Shown here piece after piece: positions 45,607-53,881 of a DNA stretch of 63,484 nt. The translations under genes and the position numbers were made by a program. The notes below the pieces were generated by a model. The model saw only the letters and a program-made list of their open reading frames with translations. It made no database searches and was not told the origin of the DNA. Every line of letters begins with the position of its first letter. Within the stretch, counting starts at the first letter, position 1. The DNA is taken from contig JACRPO010000016.1 of the NCBI GenBank assembly GCA_016223165.1, positions 1-63,484 of the forward strand. Reading direction: 5' to 3'. The DNA is from Burkholderiales bacterium (GTDB taxonomy: Bacteria; Pseudomonadota; Gammaproteobacteria; Burkholderiales; Burkholderiaceae_C).

Positions 45607-47028
45607 TCAAGCGGAAGCACGGCCTTGCGGCACCCACACCATCGCCACCTCCAGCCCCGGTTGCGCATGGCGCAGGCGCAAGTCGCCGCCATGCGCCTGC
45701 GCGATGAGCCGGCACAGGTGCAGGCCGAGGCCCACGCCGCCAGTGCTGCGCGTGCGGGCGCTGTCCGGCCGGTAGAAGGCCTCGCCGAGGCGGCCGAGCT
45801 GCTCGTCGTCGACGCCCGGCCCGTGGTCGCGCACGCCGAGCGCCCAGGCACCGGCAGCGCCGCCCGCCTCCGCCCGCAGGAAGAGCGTGGGCGCCGCCGT
45901 CGCCTCGCCGGCGTGGCGGCGGGCGTTGTCGACGAGGTTGCGCAGCAGCAGGCGCACGCGCATCGGGTCCACGTCGACGGTGCCGAGGCCCGCGTCGAGC
46001 TCGAGCTGCAACGGCAAGTCGGCGAAGGCCGTCGCCTTCAGCTCGCGCACCAGCGCCGCGAGGTCGGTGGGCTCGCGCAGCAGCGCGGCGTGGCCCTCGC
46101 CGAGGCGCTCGCTCTCGAGCAGGCCGACGATGAGCTCGCGCATCTCGCCGAGGTCGCGCAGGAGCGCCGCGCGCTCCGGCGACTCGCCCAGCAGCTCGGC
46201 GTTGAGCCGCGCGCGCGTGAGCGGGCTGCGCAACTCGTGGCTGATGGCCAGCAGCAGCGCGCGCTTGGCCTCCAGCATGCCGTGCAGGCCCCTGGCCATG
46301 CGGTTGATGCGGGCGGCGAGGTCGCCGAGCTCGTCGTGCCTTCGCACGGCGATCGGCTGGCCGAACTCGCCGCGGCCGTAGCGCTCCACCGCCACCGTGA
46401 TGTCCTCGAGCGGGCGCAGCAGGCGGCGCACGGCGGCGTAGGCGAGCAGGGTCAGCACGAGCAGCGTCGCCAGCGTGATCCAGCCGATGCCGCGCGCGCG
46501 CCAGCTCTCGGGCGGCCGCGCGAGGCTGAAGAGCACGCGATGGCCGTCGGCCGTGGCGCGGGTGAGGCCCCAACCTTCGGCGTCGAAGCCGTGATCGCCG
46601 TTGCCGAAGCGGCGCCATTCGCGGCGCGCTTCGTCACCACCCGCCCCACGTGCGGTCTCGCGCTCGGCCTCCTGCGGGTGCGTGTCGAAGCGCAGCGCCG
46701 GGCCCTCGATGCGCACGCGGATCGGCAGCCGCGCCGCCAGGGCCTGCGCGCGCGCCGCGCTCGGCGGGCTGCCCACCTCGGCGGCGAGGCGGTCGACATA
46801 GTCGGCGAGCAGCGGCCGCGCGAAGGCCTGCCAGCCGCCCTGGAACGCGCGCTGCATGCCGAAGAGGAAGACGACCGCCGTGCAGATGCCGACGAACACG
46901 AAGAGCAGCACGAGCCGCCCCTTGATGGAGTGGCGCAGCCGGTGGCGGGCGTGATGCCAGCGATGCCACCGGCCCCAGCGGCCGCGATGCGGGCCTCGGT
47001 GCCGGCCCTCGGCCGCCGCGCTGCTCAA
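45607..47028 (-). CDS. Membrane sensor histidine kinase
   Basis: 473 residues. The cytosolic N-tail (residues 9-33) is very rich in Arg (9), His (7) and Trp (3). Two membrane helices (about 40-60 and 178-198) enclose a sensor domain of about 115 residues. HAMP follows, then HisKA AISHELRSPLTRARLNAELL and HATPase with NLVDNARRHAG, DHGPGVD and GVGLGLHLCRLIAQAHGG. The start is TTG at 47028, overlapping the response-regulator stop as TTGA. It belongs to a cluster with a Spy-like chaperone and a methyltransferase, so envelope stress sensing is likely. Confidence 0.85.
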   Translation of the reverse strand: MSSAAAEGRHRGPHRGRWGRWHRWHHARHRLRHSIKGRLVLLFVFVGICTAVVFLFGMQRAFQGGWQAFARPLLADYVDRLAAEVGSPPSAARAQALAARLPIRVRIEGPALRFDTHPQEAERETARGAGGDEARREWRRFGNGDHGFDAEGWGLTRATADGHRVLFSLARPPESWRARGIGWITLATLLVLTLLAYAAVRRLLRPLEDITVAVERYGRGEFGQPIAVRRHDELGDLAARINRMARGLHGMLEAKRALLLAISHELRSPLTRARLNAELLGESPERAALLRDLGEMRELIVGLLESERLGEGHAALLREPTDLAALVRELKATAFADLPLQLELDAGLGTVDVDPMRVRLLLRNLVDNARRHAGEATAAPTLFLRAEAGGAAGAWALGVRDHGPGVDDEQLGRLGEAFYRPDSARTRSTGGVGLGLHLCRLIAQAHGGDLRLRHAQPGLEVAMVWVPQGRASA

Positions 47029-47738
47029 GCGCGCACCCCGGCGAACACGTAGCCGGCGTTGCGCAGCGTACGGATGAGGTCCAGCGGCTCGAGCTTGCGG
47101 CGCAGGCGGCTCACGAGGATGTCGACGGCGCGGCTGGCGATGTCCTCGGCGGCATGGCCGCGCAGGCGCGTGAGGATGTCGTCGCGGCTGAACACCTTGC
47201 CCGGCGTGCCGGCGAGCAGCGCGAGCAGCTCGAACTCGGTGCCGGTGAGATCGACGAGGCGCTCGCCCTGCTCGCCTTTCTCGCCCTCCTGCGGCGCCCC
47301 CTGCAGCCGCACCTCGCGCCGGTCGAGGTCGATCGTGAGGCCCTCGAAGGCGAGCCGGCCCTTGGCCACCGGGGCCGCCGCGGTGCGCCGCAGCACCGTC
47401 TGCAGCCGCGCCAGCAGCTCGCGCGGCTCGAAGGGCTTGGGCAGGTAGTCGTCGGCGCCGAGCTCGAGGCCGACGACACGGTCCATCACCTCGCCGCGTG
47501 CAGTGAGCATGATGACGGGCACCGTGCTCTCGCGGCGGATGGCGCGGCAGGTCTCGAAGCCGTCCATCTCGGGCAGCATGACGTCGAGGATGACGGCCTC
47601 GAAGTGGCCGCCGCGCAGCCGCTCGAGCCCGGCGCTCGGGCGCGTGGCCTGCACGAGCTCGAAGCCCGAGCGCTGCAGATAGGCCGCCAGTGGCGGCCCC
47701 AGGTGCTCGTCGTCGTCGATCAGCAGCAGCCGCGGCAT
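47025..47738 (-). CDS. OmpR-family response regulator
   Basis: 237 residues. The receiver has LLLIDDDEHLG, phospho-Asp in AVILDVMLPEMDG and Lys in YLPKPFEP. The winged helix has LTGTEFELLALLAGTPGKVFSRD and RAVDILVSRLRRKLE and ends NAGYVFAGVRA. The ATG at 47738 has no Shine-Dalgarno; instead a run of cytosines precedes it, and further upstream lies a GTGCG-rich low-complexity tract. The kinase overlaps its stop. Confidence 0.85.
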   Translation of the reverse strand: MPRLLLIDDDEHLGPPLAAYLQRSGFELVQATRPSAGLERLRGGHFEAVILDVMLPEMDGFETCRAIRRESTVPVIMLTARGEVMDRVVGLELGADDYLPKPFEPRELLARLQTVLRRTAAAPVAKGRLAFEGLTIDLDRREVRLQGAPQEGEKGEQGERLVDLTGTEFELLALLAGTPGKVFSRDDILTRLRGHAAEDIASRAVDILVSRLRRKLEPLDLIRTLRNAGYVFAGVRA

Positions 47739-47895
47739 GGGGTGGGGGGGTGGAGTGCGGCGGAGCGCGGCGTGCGAGTGTGGCGGGCGCAGAGTGCGGC
47801 GTGCGGCGTGCGGCGTGTGGTCTGCGGTCTGCGGTGCGGTGCGGTGCGCGGTGCGGTGCGGTGTGCGGTGTGCGCAGTACGCGTGCGGCGCGAAT
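47739..47895. repeat. G-tract plus GTGCG/GCGGC low-complexity repeat before the response regulator
   Basis: On the plus strand the tract begins with GGGGTGGGGGGG (47739-47750) and continues with many imperfect GTGCG, GTGCGGC and GTGTGCGG units to about 47890. It occupies nearly all of the 180-nt gap between the methyltransferase gene and the response-regulator start. It contains no gene. Short repeats of this kind can change length by slippage and could alter expression of the pair downstream. Confidence 0.7.
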
Positions 47896-47919
47896 CGAAG
47901 TCCGAGCTTCGGCGAAGCT

Positions 47920-48369
47920 TCAAATCCAGCGGCGCACGCGAGCCGCATAGTCACTGTACCAACCGCCGAAGCGGCTTCGCAGCTGCGCCTCCTCGCGCAC
48001 GATGTGGCGGCGGCTCCACCACGCCAGCGCCGCCGCCGCCGCGAGGCCCGCGGCAGGCCCGCCGAGTGCGAGCCCGAGCCCGAGCGCCGAAGCGATGGCG
48101 CCGGTGGCCATCGGGTTGCGGCTCCACGCGAACGGGCCCTCGTCGACGAAGCGGCGCGGCGGCGCGCCCGGGCGCAGCGGGTTGCCGGCGCGCGCCAGCG
48201 TCCATGCCGCCCAGGCCACCCACGCGGCGGCGAGGGCCGCGAGGGCCAGGCCGAGCCCGTTCAGCAGGCCTGGCCCGGCGGCCGCGAGCAGCGTTTCGCC
48301 GCTCGCGAGCAGCGCTTCGCCGGCCGGCGGCGATGCCCAGGCGCCCCCGCCTTCAGCCGCGCCAGCCAC
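47920..48369 (-). CDS. ICMT/PEMT-like membrane methyltransferase
   Basis: 149 residues from GTG 48369, which overlaps the 3' end of the Spy-like gene by 17 nt. Helix pairs precede the conserved block GPFAWSRNPMATGAI (the S-R-N-P-M element of isoprenylcysteine methyltransferase-like enzymes), and the end EEAQLRSRFGGWYSDYAARV matches the E-x4-L-x3-F-G-x2-Y-x2-Y signature. It would methylate a lipid or lipidated substrate at the membrane. No ATG start exists in this frame before the core, which supports the GTG. Confidence 0.75.
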   Translation of the reverse strand: MAGAAEGGGAWASPPAGEALLASGETLLAAAGPGLLNGLGLALAALAAAWVAWAAWTLARAGNPLRPGAPPRRFVDEGPFAWSRNPMATGAIASALGLGLALGGPAAGLAAAAALAWWSRRHIVREEAQLRSRFGGWYSDYAARVRRWI

Positions 48370-48835
48370 GGCGGCCCCGCTGCAAGTACTCGCGCACCTT
48401 GGCCTGCTGCTCGGGCTTGAGGCTGTCGTAGAAGTCGGCCAGCGCGGCGATGACCTCGGGGCTCTTCGTTTGCACCGCCTGCGTCTTGCCCTGCACCAGC
48501 ACCTGCGCCTTGTTGCGGTCGAAGGTGGGGCCGGCGATGAGCGAGCCCAGCTCGGCGCGCGGGTCCTTCGTGTCGCCGACGAAGGCGTTGCGCTGCTCGC
48601 GCAGCTTGTCGGCGAGCAGGCCGAGCTTGGCCTTCTGCGCCTCGTCGAGCTCGAGCTTCTCGCCGGCACGGGCGATGAAGCGGGCCTTGAACCTGGCCGC
48701 ATCCTCGTCGCTCATCGCATGCCAGCCCTGCCGGTGATGGCCCTGATGCGAGCAGGCGCCGAGGGCGCCCAGGAGGGTGACGGCGCCGAAGAGGGTGACG
48801 GTGCCGATCAGCGTGCGTTTGAGCCAGGGTTTCAT
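48353..48835 (-). CDS. Spy/CpxP-family periplasmic protein
   Basis: 160 residues from ATG 48835, with AAAGGA upstream. The N-terminal signal has a lipobox-like LGALGAC (Cys at about 28), followed by a His-rich SHQGHHRQGWH stretch and helical repeats (KARFIARAGEKLELDEAQK, FYDSLKPEQQAKVREYL), the latter giving the LTXXQ-like element of Spy/ZraP proteins. It is first in a same-strand cluster with a methyltransferase, response regulator and kinase. A metal-stress chaperone role is likely. Confidence 0.78.
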   Translation of the reverse strand: MKPWLKRTLIGTVTLFGAVTLLGALGACSHQGHHRQGWHAMSDEDAARFKARFIARAGEKLELDEAQKAKLGLLADKLREQRNAFVGDTKDPRAELGSLIAGPTFDRNKAQVLVQGKTQAVQTKSPEVIAALADFYDSLKPEQQAKVREYLQRGRRGWRG

Positions 48836-49112
48836 GACGGTCCTTTCAGGGTGCCCTGCAAAGGGCGTTGAACATGGACCGCATGGTGCGCAGGCGGGCG
48901 CCGCCCGTCCTTTCGCGCGGGTCACGTCGCGTAACGTTTCATGTCGCCGGAGCGGTTCGATGCGGCCCGTGGCGCCGGCAAGGCACGGCCCAGGCACGGC
49001 CTCACGGCCTGCATGGCGAGGCCGGCGGGCGAGAATGGGTGCGCCTTGGAAAGGCGCTGGCAGGCCCGCCCTCGAGGCGGATGCCGCAGCGCAGCGCGGA
49101 GGTTTCCTTGCC

Positions 49113-49949
49113 GTGACCACGTTCCTCGCCCAGATCACCGACATGCACATCCGCGAGCCGGGCCAGCTCGCCTACGGCCGGCTCGACACGGCACCGTACC
49201 TGCGCGCGGCCGTGCAGGCGCTGGCCGCGCTGCGCCAGCGGCCGCACGCGCTGGTGCTCACCGGCGACCTCGTCGACAAGGGCAGCGCCGCCGAGTACGC
49301 GCACCTGGCCGACCTGCTGGCGCCGGTGCAGGCGCTGTCGGTGCCGGTCTACCTGATGCCCGGCAACCACGACGACCGCGACCAGCTGCGGCGCAGCTTT
49401 CCTGAGCACCGCTACCTCGGCGCGGGCGAGTTCCTGCAGTACGTGGTGGAGATCGGCGCGAACGCAGAGAACGGCGGCGGCCTCTGCCTGGTCGCGCTGG
49501 ACACGGTGCAGCAGGGCGACTCGGCGGGGCACCTCTGCGCAAAGCGGCTGCAGTGGCTGCGCAGCACGCTGGCCGGCCTGCGCGACCGCGCCGTCGTGCT
49601 GGCGATGCACCACCCGCCCTTCGAGACGCTGATCGGCCACATGGACGAGATCGGCCTCGTCGAAGGCGCGGGCGAGCTCGCCGAGATCCTGGCGGCGCAT
49701 CGCAACGTCGAGCGCGTCATCTGCGGCCACCTGCACCGCAGCATCTTCGCTGCCTTCGGCGGCACCGTGGCCTGCACGGCGCCGAGCCCGGCACACCAGG
49801 TGTGCCTGGACCTCGCGCCCGATGCCGCGCAAGCGTGGACGCTGGAGCCGCCGGGCTTCCACGTGCACGCGTGGTCGGGGCCGGGGTGCCTGGTCACGCA
49901 CGAGGCGGCCATCGGGTCGTTCGACGGCCCGCACGCGTTCACCGGCTGA
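49113..49949 (+). CDS. CpdA-like metallophosphoesterase (cyclic nucleotide phosphodiesterase family)
   Basis: 278 residues from GTG 49113 with GGAGG 10 nt upstream. All five metal-site motifs are present in order: ITDMHI, LTGDLVD, MPGNHDDR, MHHPPF and CGHLHRS. This is the class III cyclic nucleotide phosphodiesterase pattern exemplified by CpdA, which hydrolyses cAMP in the cytosol. The exact nucleotide is not certain. The pirin gene follows 13 nt downstream. Confidence 0.87.
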   Translation: MTTFLAQITDMHIREPGQLAYGRLDTAPYLRAAVQALAALRQRPHALVLTGDLVDKGSAAEYAHLADLLAPVQALSVPVYLMPGNHDDRDQLRRSFPEHRYLGAGEFLQYVVEIGANAENGGGLCLVALDTVQQGDSAGHLCAKRLQWLRSTLAGLRDRAVVLAMHHPPFETLIGHMDEIGLVEGAGELAEILAAHRNVERVICGHLHRSIFAAFGGTVACTAPSPAHQVCLDLAPDAAQAWTLEPPGFHVHAWSGPGCLVTHEAAIGSFDGPHAFTG

Positions 49950-49962
49950 GCGCGGGCGCCGC

Positions 49963-50850
49963 ATGATGAGCGACACCCTGCTGCAACTCACCGGCCACGT
50001 CACCGAACTGGCCGCCGGCCTGCACGTGCGCAGGCTGCTGCCCGCCGCGGCGCGGCGTGCGGTGGGGCCGTTCGTCTTCTTCGACCACTTCGGCCCGGTG
50101 ACGCTGCCGGCGCAGGCCGACACCGACATCGGACCGCACCCGCACATCGGCCTCGCGACCGTGACCTACCTGTTCGAGGGCGTCTTCCTGCACCGCGACA
50201 GCCTGGGCACGGTGCAGGCCATCGCGCCCGGCGAGATCAACTGGATGACGGCCGGCCGCGGCATCGTGCATAGCGAGCGCACCCCCGACGATCAACGCGG
50301 CGGCCCGCGCCGCCTGCACGGGCTGCAGTTGTGGGTGGCGCTGCCGCCGGCGCAGGAGCGCTGCGAGCCCGCTTTCCAGCACGTGGCGGCGGCGGACATC
50401 CCGGTGGTCACGCCGAGCGGCGGCGCCCGAGTGCGCGTGCTGGTGGGTGAAGCCTTCGGCGCCGCGAGCCCCGTGCGGCCGGCGTCGCCGACGCTGTACC
50501 TGGACGTGCAGCTCGAAGCCGGCGCGTCGCTGTCGCTGGCCGCGCCGGCGCCCGAGTGGGCCCTCTATGCGCCGACCGACGCGCTGCAGCTCGGCGGCGA
50601 GCCGCTGCCGGCCGCGACCATGGCCGTGCCGGCCGCCGGCGCCGCGCTGAAGATCGTTGCCGGCGCGCAAGGCCCGCGCTTCGTCGTCATCGGCGGCGCG
50701 CCGCTCGAGCGCCCGGTGCGCATGTGGTGGAACTTCGTCGCCACCGAGCGCGAGCGCATCGCCGAAGCCGCGGCGCTGTGGGAGGCGGGCGGCTTCCCGG
50801 CCATCGCCGGCGAGACGGGGCGCGTGGCTGCGCCGCCTTGGCGCGGGTGA
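49963..50850 (+). CDS. Pirin-family cupin protein
   Basis: 295 residues from the ATG pair at 49963/49966. The first cupin carries the metal-binding pattern GPHPHIGLATVTYLFEG and the second half of the site in NWMTAGRGIVHSER. The second cupin is degenerate. Bacterial pirins act as quercetinase-like or regulatory proteins. Located 13 nt after the phosphodiesterase gene. Confidence 0.9.
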   Translation: MMSDTLLQLTGHVTELAAGLHVRRLLPAAARRAVGPFVFFDHFGPVTLPAQADTDIGPHPHIGLATVTYLFEGVFLHRDSLGTVQAIAPGEINWMTAGRGIVHSERTPDDQRGGPRRLHGLQLWVALPPAQERCEPAFQHVAAADIPVVTPSGGARVRVLVGEAFGAASPVRPASPTLYLDVQLEAGASLSLAAPAPEWALYAPTDALQLGGEPLPAATMAVPAAGAALKIVAGAQGPRFVVIGGAPLERPVRMWWNFVATERERIAEAAALWEAGGFPAIAGETGRVAAPPWRG

Positions 50851-50914
50851 GGCGCGGCTGAGGCGCGGCCAACGCAGCGGCCCGGCCGGGCGAGCGCATG
50901 CCCCGGCGCGCCGG

Positions 50915-52330
50915 TCAGCACTCGACGATATTCACCGCCAGGCCGCCGCGCGCCGTCTCCTTGTACTTGGTCATCATGTCGGCGCCGGTCTCGCGCATCG
51001 TCTTGATGACCTTGTCGAGGCTGACGTGGTGCGTGCCGTCGCCGCGCAGGGCCATGCGCGCGGCGTTGATCGCCTTCACCGAGGCGATGGCGTTGCGCTC
51101 GATGCACGGGATCTGCACGAGGCCGCCGACCGGGTCGCAGGTGAGGCCGAGGTGGTGCTCCATGCCGATCTCGGCCGCGTTCTCCACCTGCTCGGGCGTG
51201 CCGCCCATCACCGCGGCCAGCGCACCGGCGGCCATGCTGCAGGCCACGCCCACCTCGCCCTGGCAGCCGACCTCGGCGCCGCTGATGCTGGCGTTTTCCT
51301 TGTAGAGGATGCCGATGGCGGCGGCGGTGAGCAGGAAGTCGATGACGCCCTGGTCGCGGTTGGCCTCGGAAAGGCCCGGCACGAAGCGTGTGTAGTAGTG
51401 CAGCACCGCCGGCACGATGCCGGCCGCGCCGTTGGTGGGCGCGGTGACAACGCGGCCGCCGGCGGCGTTCTCCTCGTTGACGGCGAGCGCGTAGAGGTTG
51501 ATCCAGTCGAGTACCTGCAGCGGGTCGCGCAGCGCCTCCTCGGGCTTGGCGACGAGCGTCTCGCGCAGCGCCTTGGCGCGCCGGCGCACCTTGAAGCCGC
51601 CGGGCAGCGTGCCGCCGGTGCGGCAGCCGCGCTCGACGCAGTCCTGCATCACGCGCCAGATCTTCAGCAGGCCGGCGTCGATCTCGGCGTCGCTGCGCCC
51701 GCCCTTGCCCAATGAGCGCTCGTTGCGCCGCATCAGCTCGGCGATGCTGCAGCCCTCGGCGCGCGTGAGCGCGAGCAGTTCCTCGCCGGTATGGAAGGGA
51801 TGCGGCAGCACCGTCGTGTCGGGTGCGATCAGCTTCTGCCGGCTGCCGTCGGCGGCCACCTCGTCGCTGACGACGAAGCCGCCGCCCACCGAGTAGTAGC
51901 AGCGGTTGGCGAGTTCGGCGCCGCCGGCGTCGAAGGCGATGCAGCGCATGCCGTTGGCGTGGAACGGCAGCGTCTCGCGGCGGTGGAACTTCAGGTCGTC
52001 GCGCTCGTTGAAGCGCACCTCGTGGCGGCCGGCGAGCGAGAGGCGGCCGCTCGTGCGGATGGCCGCCAGCAGCGCCGGCACCGCCTCGATGTCCACCGTG
52101 TCGGGCTCGTGCCCGGCGAGGCCGAGCAGCACGGCCTTGTCGCTGCCATGCCCCTTGCCGGTGGCCCCCAGGGAGCCGTACAACGCCACCGTGACGCGCA
52201 TCGTGTCTTCGAGCCGGCCCTCGTGCGCGAGGCGCTGCACGAACAGGCGCGCCGCACGCATCGGCCCGACGGTGTGGCTGCTGCTCGGACCGATGCCGAT
52301 CTTGAAGAGGTCGAAGACGCTGACGGCCAT
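50915..52330 (-). CDS. sdaA: L-serine dehydratase
   Basis: 471 residues, single-chain form. It has the N-terminal regulatory domain with GIGPSSSHTVGPMRAA and the iron-sulfur catalytic domain with GCQGEVGVACSMAAG and CDPVGGLVQIPCIERN, which provide the cysteines for the 4Fe-4S cluster. The enzyme deaminates L-serine to pyruvate and ammonia. It is transcribed alone and divergently from the oxidoreductase at 52460. Confidence 0.95.
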   Translation of the reverse strand: MAVSVFDLFKIGIGPSSSHTVGPMRAARLFVQRLAHEGRLEDTMRVTVALYGSLGATGKGHGSDKAVLLGLAGHEPDTVDIEAVPALLAAIRTSGRLSLAGRHEVRFNERDDLKFHRRETLPFHANGMRCIAFDAGGAELANRCYYSVGGGFVVSDEVAADGSRQKLIAPDTTVLPHPFHTGEELLALTRAEGCSIAELMRRNERSLGKGGRSDAEIDAGLLKIWRVMQDCVERGCRTGGTLPGGFKVRRRAKALRETLVAKPEEALRDPLQVLDWINLYALAVNEENAAGGRVVTAPTNGAAGIVPAVLHYYTRFVPGLSEANRDQGVIDFLLTAAAIGILYKENASISGAEVGCQGEVGVACSMAAGALAAVMGGTPEQVENAAEIGMEHHLGLTCDPVGGLVQIPCIERNAIASVKAINAARMALRGDGTHHVSLDKVIKTMRETGADMMTKYKETARGGLAVNIVEC

Positions 52331-52459
52331 CGCACCATGCTAGCGCGCATGTGAACGAGCGCCGCCTGCACCTGTCCGAACTGACTTGTCCGATCCGACT
52401 TGCCCGACGTGGCGTAATGCCATGCCGCCCTTGCCGACACAACCCGACGGAGTTCCACG

Positions 52460-53881
52460 ATGACCCCCACCGCCCCTTCGCCCCTGTCGCGCGCGCTCGA
52501 CGCCATCGTCATCGGCGCCGGCCAGGCCGGCCCCTCTCTCGCTGCCCGCCTGGCGCAGGAGGGTGGCATGAAGGTGGCGCTGATCGAGCGCGAGCATCTC
52601 GGCGGCACTTGCGTCAACAACGGCTGCATGCCCACCAAGACGCTGGTGGCGAGTGCGCGCGCCGCCCATGTGGCGCGCCAGGCGGCGCATTGGGGCGTGC
52701 GTGTCGAAGGCACCGTGAGCGTCGACATGAAGGCTGTGAAGGCGCGCAAGGATGCGGTCGTCAACCAGTCGGTGGAGAACCTGACGCGCTGGCTCGGCGG
52801 CATCGCCAACCTGCGGCTGATCCGCGGGCACGCGCGCTTCGTCGGCATGCGCGAGGTGGAGGTGAACGGCGAGCGCCTGAGCGCGCCGCGCGTCTTCCTC
52901 AACGTCGGCGGCCGTCCGGTGCTGCCGAACTGGCCCGGCCTGGATGCGGTGCCGGTGCTCACCAACACCTCGGTGATGGAGCTGGAGTCGCTGCCGGAGC
53001 ACCTGGTGGTGGCCGGCGGAAGCTACATCGGGCTCGAGTTCGCGCAGATCTACCGGCGCTTCGGCGCCCGCGTCACCGTGCTCGAGGTGGCCGAGCGGAT
53101 CATCGCGCGCGAGGACCCGGAGGTCTCGCGCGAGGTGCAGGCGCTGCTGGAAGGCGAGGGCGTCGTCTTCCACCTCGGCGTGCGCGACGTGCGCGCCAGC
53201 GGCGAGGCCGGCGCCATCGAGCTGGCGTTCCACACCGCCGGCGGCGACCAGCGCGTCACCGGCACGCACCTGCTCGCCGCCGTCGGCCGGCGCCCGAACA
53301 CCGACGACCTGGGGCTCGAGCACACCGGCCTCGCCGCCGACGCGCGCGGCCTCGTTGCGGTCGACGACGAGCTGCGCACTCCCGTCGAAGGCATCTGGGC
53401 GCTCGGCGACGTCAACGGCCGCGGCGCCTTCACGCACACCTCGTACAACGATCACGAGATCGTCGCAGCCAAGTTGCTCGACGGTGCGGCGCGCAGTACC
53501 AGAGAACGCGTACCGGCCTACGCGCTTTTCGTCGACCCACCGCTGGCCCGCTTCGGCGCCAGCGAGGTCGAGCTGCGCGCCGCAGGCCGACCATTCCTCG
53601 TGGGCCGCCTGCCCATGGCCCGCGTCGGCCGCGCGCGCGAGCGCGGCGAGACGGCGGGCTTCATGAAGGTGCTGGTGGACCCGCAGACCGAACGCCTGCT
53701 CGGCGCCGCGCTGCTCGGCATCGAGGCCGACGAGGTCGTGCACGAACTGCTGCTGGCCCTGCACGCCGGCCTGTCCTACCGCCAGGTGCAGCGCCTGGTG
53801 CACATCCACCCCACCGTGAGCGAGCTGCTGCCGACGCTGTTCTCGACGCTCGCGCCGCCGACCCAGGAACCCGCCCCGTGA
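52460..53881 (+). CDS. FAD-dependent disulfide oxidoreductase, mercuric-reductase-like
   Basis: 473 residues. FAD site GAGQAGPSLAARLAQ, redox-active pair in GGTCVNNGCMPTKTLVA, NAD(P) site VAGGSYIGLEFAQIYRRFG, and dimer-interface HIHPTVSELLP in the position of the catalytic His. The sequence is closer to MerA/soluble transhydrogenase-like proteins than to dihydrolipoamide dehydrogenase. There is no N-terminal HMA domain and no C-terminal Cys pair, so mercury reduction is unlikely. Its stop overlaps the next start as GTGA. Confidence 0.85.
   Translation: MTPTAPSPLSRALDAIVIGAGQAGPSLAARLAQEGGMKVALIEREHLGGTCVNNGCMPTKTLVASARAAHVARQAAHWGVRVEGTVSVDMKAVKARKDAVVNQSVENLTRWLGGIANLRLIRGHARFVGMREVEVNGERLSAPRVFLNVGGRPVLPNWPGLDAVPVLTNTSVMELESLPEHLVVAGGSYIGLEFAQIYRRFGARVTVLEVAERIIAREDPEVSREVQALLEGEGVVFHLGVRDVRASGEAGAIELAFHTAGGDQRVTGTHLLAAVGRRPNTDDLGLEHTGLAADARGLVAVDDELRTPVEGIWALGDVNGRGAFTHTSYNDHEIVAAKLLDGAARSTRERVPAYALFVDPPLARFGASEVELRAAGRPFLVGRLPMARVGRARERGETAGFMKVLVDPQTERLLGAALLGIEADEVVHELLLALHAGLSYRQVQRLVHIHPTVSELLPTLFSTLAPPTQEPAP

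Noticed and set aside
47739..47895. CRISPR array
   Set aside because: The repeats are short, imperfect and contiguous, without regular spacers, and no cas genes are present.
52460..53881. Mercuric reductase (merA)
   Set aside because: The redox pair and HxHPT motif fit the superfamily, but the N-terminal HMA domain, the C-terminal Cys pair and any mer genes are missing.
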